From: Clostridium cellulovorans 743B
GTDB lineage: Bacteria > Bacillota > Clostridia > Clostridiales > Clostridiaceae
Assembly: GCF_000145275.1 (NCBI RefSeq)
Contig: NC_014393.1
Span: 2,170,001-2,234,000, forward strand
Direction: 5' to 3'
Length of the DNA stretch: 64,000 nt
Position numbers and translations under genes: made by a program. The notes below the pieces were generated by a model. It was given only the letters and a program-made list of their open reading frames with translations, did no database searches and was not told the origin of the DNA. Below, piece after piece: positions 60,719 through 64,000 of this stretch (its first letter is position 1; the number at the start of each line of letters is the position of its first letter).

Positions 60719-61519
60719 GTGAAAGTATATATAGATGTGTTATTAATACAGAATCTTATAGTAAACTATTTTTTATTGTTTATTACAGGTAAAGTTGTAA
60801 GAACTAAGTTCTCCTTTTGGAGGTTACTTTTAGGGGCTTTTTTAGGCGCACTTTACATAATAACATTTTTCTTGAAAAATAAATATCTAACAACTATGCC
60901 CGTAAAACTAATAGTTCCTCTAATTATGATATTAATATCTTTTCCAAAAGAAAAAATTAAATTTTATTTTAGCACTACTATAACATATATAATTTTATCT
61001 ATGTGTCTTGCAGGGATATGCATATTTTTAGAGGGAAATAATCCAAATGCGTTAACTTACAAGGGATATTTAATTAATTTCTCATCAAAAGGATTAGTTC
61101 TTTCTTTAATAATACTTTTTTTTATTGGAGAAAGAATATACACATTTATTAAAGGCCAAATACAAATAAAAGCATTAGTATATGAGCTAGATATATATAT
61201 ACAAGGAAAACTATATTCAATGAAAGCTTTTTTAGATACAGGTAATGAATTGAGAGAGCCCATCACAAATCTACCTGTGATAATAGCTGAAGAATGTGAC
61301 TTTCAAGAGCTTATAAGTAATGAGAGGGATTTTTATGATATACCATATCAAGTTGTATCTGGGAATTCAGGAAAGCTTAAAGGTATAAAGGCTGATTATA
61401 TTATAATTAAAAATTCAAAAGGTGAAAGACAGAAGAAAATAGCAATGATAGCTTTTACAAAGGGGAAGCTCAGTGATGATAATAGCTATAATAGTTTATT
61501 ATCTAGAGGGATTATTTGA
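60719..61519 (+). CDS. spoIIGA: Sigma-E processing peptidase SpoIIGA
   Basis: Membrane aspartic protease that converts pro-sigma-E to active sigma-E in the mother cell after a signal from the forespore (SpoIIR). The 266-residue protein has five hydrophobic segments in the first 140 residues and a cytoplasmic protease domain. The catalytic Asp173 is in AFLDTGNELREP. It starts at GTG 60719 behind AAAGGAGGG. It is followed 20 bases later by sigE, the classic spoIIG operon. Somewhat short but complete. Confidence 0.93.
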   Translation: MKVYIDVLLIQNLIVNYFLLFITGKVVRTKFSFWRLLLGAFLGALYIITFFLKNKYLTTMPVKLIVPLIMILISFPKEKIKFYFSTTITYIILSMCLAGICIFLEGNNPNALTYKGYLINFSSKGLVLSLIILFFIGERIYTFIKGQIQIKALVYELDIYIQGKLYSMKAFLDTGNELREPITNLPVIIAEECDFQELISNERDFYDIPYQVVSGNSGKLKGIKADYIIIKNSKGERQKKIAMIAFTKGKLSDDNSYNSLLSRGII

Positions 61520-61539
61520 TTTCTATAGTGAGGTGACAC

Positions 61540-62247
61540 ATGAATAAACTGTTGATACTATTAAATAAAATAATAACTAGGTTTAAGCTAACCTTCTCAA
61601 AAATTTATTATATAGGTGGAAATGATGCACTGCCTCCACCACTTACAAAAGAGGAAGAGGAAGAATTAGTAGGTAAGTTAAGCACTGGTAAAGAAGCTGT
61701 AAGATCTGTACTTATAGAAAGAAATTTAAGACTTGTAGTTTATATTGCAAGAAAATTTGAAAATACAGGAGTAGGAGTCGAGGATTTAATTTCAGTAGGT
61801 ACAATTGGACTTATCAAGGCTGTAAATACCTTCGATCCAGAGAAAAAGATTAAGCTTGCGACCTATGCTTCACGTTGTATAGAAAACGAAATACTTATGT
61901 ACCTTAGAAGGAATAGTAAGGTTAAGGCTGAAATATCTTTTTATGAGCCATTGAACATTGATTGGGATGGCAATGAGTTATTGTTATCAGATATTTTAGG
62001 TTCTGAAAACGATAATATATATAATCTTTTAGAAGATGAGGTTGATAGGCAATTGCTTTCCATAGCACTCAGAAAGCTTAATGAAAGAGAAAAACAAATA
62101 GTAGAATTAAGATATGGATTAAATGGATGCAATGAGAAAACTCAAAAAGAAGTTGCAGATATGCTAGGAATTTCTCAGTCTTATATATCGAGATTAGAAA
62201 AAAGAATAATTCGAAGATTAAAAAAAGAAATAAACAAAATGGTATAG
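61540..62247 (+). CDS. sigE: Sporulation sigma factor SigE (pro-sigma-E)
   Basis: Early mother-cell sigma factor, made as an inactive precursor. The 235-residue product has an N-terminal pro-region of about 25-30 residues (basic and hydrophobic, IITRFKLTFSKIYYIGGNDALPPPL). Region 2 shows LIERNLRLVVYIARKFENTGVGVEDLISVGTIGLIKAV and region 4 shows TQKEVADMLGISQSYISRLEKRII. AGGTGA precedes the ATG. Located between its protease gene and sigG, as in B. subtilis. Confidence 0.96.
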   Translation: MNKLLILLNKIITRFKLTFSKIYYIGGNDALPPPLTKEEEEELVGKLSTGKEAVRSVLIERNLRLVVYIARKFENTGVGVEDLISVGTIGLIKAVNTFDPEKKIKLATYASRCIENEILMYLRRNSKVKAEISFYEPLNIDWDGNELLLSDILGSENDNIYNLLEDEVDRQLLSIALRKLNEREKQIVELRYGLNGCNEKTQKEVADMLGISQSYISRLEKRIIRRLKKEINKMV

Positions 62248-62320
62248 TTTGTTTTTAGTATAATTTTTAATTCTGTAGGAGATACTTTAAGTGTTAGTAT
62301 TCTGAAGGGATTGATACGAT

Positions 62321-63091
62321 ATGATAAACAAGGTTGAAATCTGTGGCGTGAATACCTCGAAACTACCGGTTTTAAAAGAACACGAGATGAGAGAATTATT
62401 AGACAAGATGAAAGCAGGAGATTATATTAGTAGAGAAAAGTTCATTAGAGGAAATTTGAGGCTTGTACTTAGTGTTATTCAAAGATTTAATAATAGGGGG
62501 GAGAATGCTGACGATTTATTTCAGGTTGGCTGTATCGGACTTATAAAGGCTCTAGATAATTTTGACTTAACTCAGAATGTAAAATTTTCAACTTATGCGG
62601 TGCCTATGATAATAGGAGAGATAAGAAGATATTTAAGAGATAATAATTCCATAAGGGTAAGTAGATCCTTAAGAGATATAGCCTATCGTGCATTGCAAGT
62701 AAGAGATAAACTTTTGACAGAAAATAACAAGGAGCCTACAGTATATCAAATTGCTAAGGAACTAGATGTAGCAAAAGAAGAAGTAATTTTTGCATTGGAT
62801 GCAATACAAGAGCCGGTTTCACTTTTTGAACCTATATATCATGATGGTGGTGATGCTATTTATGTTATGGATCAAATCAGTGATAGTAAAAATTTGGACG
62901 AAAGTTGGTTAGAGAATATAGCTATAAAAGAAGCTATGAAAAGACTTAGCGATAGAGAAAAGCTAATATTAAATATGAGGTTTTTTGATGGAAGAACCCA
63001 AATGGAAGTTGCTGATGAAATTGGTATATCTCAAGCGCAAGTATCAAGGTTAGAAAAAAATGCACTAAGACATATGAGAAAGCATGTATAA
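62321..63091 (+). CDS. sigG: Sporulation sigma factor SigG
   Basis: Late forespore sigma factor. The 256-residue protein begins with the conserved NKVEICGVNTSKLPVL, which is characteristic of sigma-G and binds the anti-sigma factor region. It has regions 2 (LRLVLSVIQRFNNRGENADDLFQVGCIGLIKALDNFD), 3 and 4 (RTQMEVADEIGISQAQVSRLEKNAL). The ATG is 12 bases after GAAGGGA. The 73-base gap from sigE may hold its own forespore promoter, although I could not identify one with confidence. Confidence 0.96.
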   Translation: MINKVEICGVNTSKLPVLKEHEMRELLDKMKAGDYISREKFIRGNLRLVLSVIQRFNNRGENADDLFQVGCIGLIKALDNFDLTQNVKFSTYAVPMIIGEIRRYLRDNNSIRVSRSLRDIAYRALQVRDKLLTENNKEPTVYQIAKELDVAKEEVIFALDAIQEPVSLFEPIYHDGGDAIYVMDQISDSKNLDESWLENIAIKEAMKRLSDREKLILNMRFFDGRTQMEVADEIGISQAQVSRLEKNALRHMRKHV

Positions 63092-63132
63092 AAAATAACT
63101 CCTTCATTTTTAATGAAGGGGTTATTTTTTTT
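63092..63132 (+). terminator. Terminator of sigG
   Basis: AATAACTCCTTCATT with ATGAAGGGGTTATT (one G-T pair) and a T10 tract. Confidence 0.87.
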
Positions 63133-63186
63133 TATTATCGTCATATTATTATAATGAAAAGAACATTAATTTTAGGGGATGGTATA

Positions 63187-63450
63187 ATGAATAAAGCTAT
63201 GTTTTCTATAAATAATGTAAGACAACTTGAGGTTATAGATATAAACTCAGGAACAAAACTTGGTTATATAAAAGATTTAAGAATAGACTGTGACAGATAT
63301 AAAGTTGTATCAATAATTATTCCAGATAATAAGAAACAATCCACATGGTTTAGTAAAAGTGAAGATATAGAAATTTCATGGGAAAAAATACATAAGGTAG
63401 GACAAGATGTTATTCTTATAGATGGAGAAGAATATATTGATGAAGAGTAA
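63187..63450 (+). CDS. ylmC: YlmC/YmxH-family PRC-barrel protein
   Basis: An 87-residue protein, the second YlmC/YmxH-family member of this window. Typical features are NNVRQLEVIDINSGTKLGYIKDLRID and the end of the barrel, DVILIDGEEYID. The start is ATG 63187 with AGGGGAT upstream; the longer frame from 63154 has no ribosome site. In B. subtilis ylmC also follows sigG. Unlike the ymxH copy, it has no hairpin over its ribosome site. Confidence 0.85.
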   Translation: MNKAMFSINNVRQLEVIDINSGTKLGYIKDLRIDCDRYKVVSIIIPDNKKQSTWFSKSEDIEISWEKIHKVGQDVILIDGEEYIDEE

Positions 63451-63471
63451 GGTGTGTAGTCGTATTTACTA

Positions 63472-63512
63472 GGTATATAGACATATATACGGGGTATATA
63501 GAACTATATACC
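63472..63512 (+). repeat. Two adjacent AT-rich hairpins between ylmC and pgeF
   Basis: GGTATATA-GACA-TATATAC is followed by GGTATATAG-AA-CTATATACC (63493-63512). No clear T-run follows. It may be a weak terminator or a leader structure of pgeF. Confidence 0.5.
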
Positions 63513-63604
63513 TTATTTACCTTGTATGTTAAACTTAAGTTAATAATTAAGAAAAAACAAGTTAATGTTTTATGATAGTGATATATTTATGTTGGAGGGG
63601 TAGT

Positions 63605-64000
63605 ATGCAATATGACATAAGCAAAATTTTTATTGAAAGAAACTATGGAAAGGTAAAAATTGTTTGTACCAATGGAGAATCAAAGTTTGATATGTCTCTT
63701 AAGAGTGGTGAGTTTATAAAAAATATTGAGTATATAAAAAAAATATATAACGTAAAGTCCATAGGATACTTAAATCAAGTTCATAGTACAATAATTAAAG
63801 AGTTTGATGGAATACCTTCAGAAGGAGATGCTATTATAACAGATAAAAAGCAAGTTGCACTTGGGGTCTTTACAGCTGATTGTGTACCTGTTTTATTATT
63901 TGATGAAAAGAAAGATGTGATAGCAGCAATTCATAGTGGATGGAGAGGGACTTATGATGAGATTACATTAAAGACTCTTATAAAAATGAAAAAAGTATAT
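63605..64000 (+). CDS. pgeF: Peptidoglycan editing factor PgeF (YlmD-like), 3' truncated by window edge
   Basis: The first 132 codons of a DUF152/YfiH-family protein. These copper- or zinc-binding enzymes were once called polyphenol oxidases and edit muropeptide precursors. Visible motifs are NQVHSTIIK with the first metal histidine, GDAIITD, FTADCVPVLLFD with the conserved cysteine, and AAIHSGWRGT with the second histidine. GGAGGGG lies 7 bases upstream of the ATG. Position after ylmC matches B. subtilis ylmD. The gene runs off the end of the window. Confidence 0.93.
   Translation, partial: MQYDISKIFIERNYGKVKIVCTNGESKFDMSLKSGEFIKNIEYIKKIYNVKSIGYLNQVHSTIIKEFDGIPSEGDAIITDKKQVALGVFTADCVPVLLFDEKKDVIAAIHSGWRGTYDEITLKTLIKMKKVY

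Noticed and set aside
1..64000. CRISPR arrays, tRNA and rRNA genes
   Set aside because: No regularly spaced direct repeats of 25-40 bases and no tRNA cloverleaf or rRNA segment was recognised on either strand.

Overview
The window is a low-GC, Gram-positive chromosomal segment. Its gene content (spoIIGA-sigE-sigG, sigK, two YlmC/YmxH sporulation proteins, pflB/pflA fermentation genes, AddAB, T-box control of alaS, and many TTG/GTG starts behind strong AGGAGG ribosome sites) points to an anaerobic endospore former, most likely Clostridium sensu stricto. The species cannot be fixed from the sequence alone. Most of the segment is conserved housekeeping and sporulation DNA whose gene order can be compared with Bacillus subtilis.

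Layout. 1-5017: 3' end of pnp, a candidate structured RNA, an M16 peptidase, ymxH, aspartokinase (dapG-like) and tepA; this matches the B. subtilis pnpA-mlpA-ymxH-dapG-tepA order. 5060-11407: accessory genes, comprising a split ThrE-type exporter, a small basic protein, a CWB2-like protein, a secreted PL9 pectate lyase and an M50 membrane protease. 11795-22363: glyA, an IS200-type element, addB-addA and yhaM. 22426-23580: a complete IS982-family element with a 7-bp target duplication, sitting just upstream of the pflB-pflA operon, which carries a Rex-type operator. 27016-30968: a Bax-inhibitor-1 family protein, rarA, mscL, greA and an unknown gene. 31091-37086: a YesM/YesN-type two-component system diverging from a sugar ABC importer that has no ATPase gene. 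37222-41982: an HNH protein, a 52-residue ORF, iscR-iscS-iscU, a PRC-barrel protein and an AI-2E family permease. 42170-54004: T-box, alaS, ireB, ruvX, a DUF1292 protein, fur-like gene, RNase J, typA, mltG, trmR, trhP and udk, which parallels the B. subtilis alaS-yrzL-yrrK-yrzB-yrrL-yrrM-yrrO-udk block. 54124-57892: uninterrupted sigK, pilT, a 41-codon minus-strand ORF and a membrane glycosyltransferase. 58055-64000: ftsA-ftsZ, spoIIGA-sigE-sigG, ylmC and the 5' part of pgeF.

How the genes work together. The sporulation cascade genes sit beside the division genes ftsA/ftsZ, as in other endospore formers. SpoIIGA is expected to activate pro-sigma-E, sigma-G acts later in the forespore and sigma-K in the mother cell. 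iscRSU supply Fe-S clusters, which AddB, PflA and possibly TrhP need. PflB/PflA carry fermentative pyruvate cleavage under likely NADH/NAD control by Rex.

The most unusual signals lie between genes. Several inverted repeats cover Shine-Dalgarno sequences: at ymxH (15 bp perfect, with a competing upstream hairpin), at tepA (11 bp perfect), at the IS200 transposase (8 bp) and at a 41-codon minus-strand ORF whose leader carries two copies of the anti-SD arm. There is also a long-range-paired candidate RNA between pnp and the M16 peptidase, and an IS200 right end with a chain of hairpins that resembles a guide-RNA scaffold although no tnpB is present. No CRISPR array, tRNA or rRNA gene was seen.
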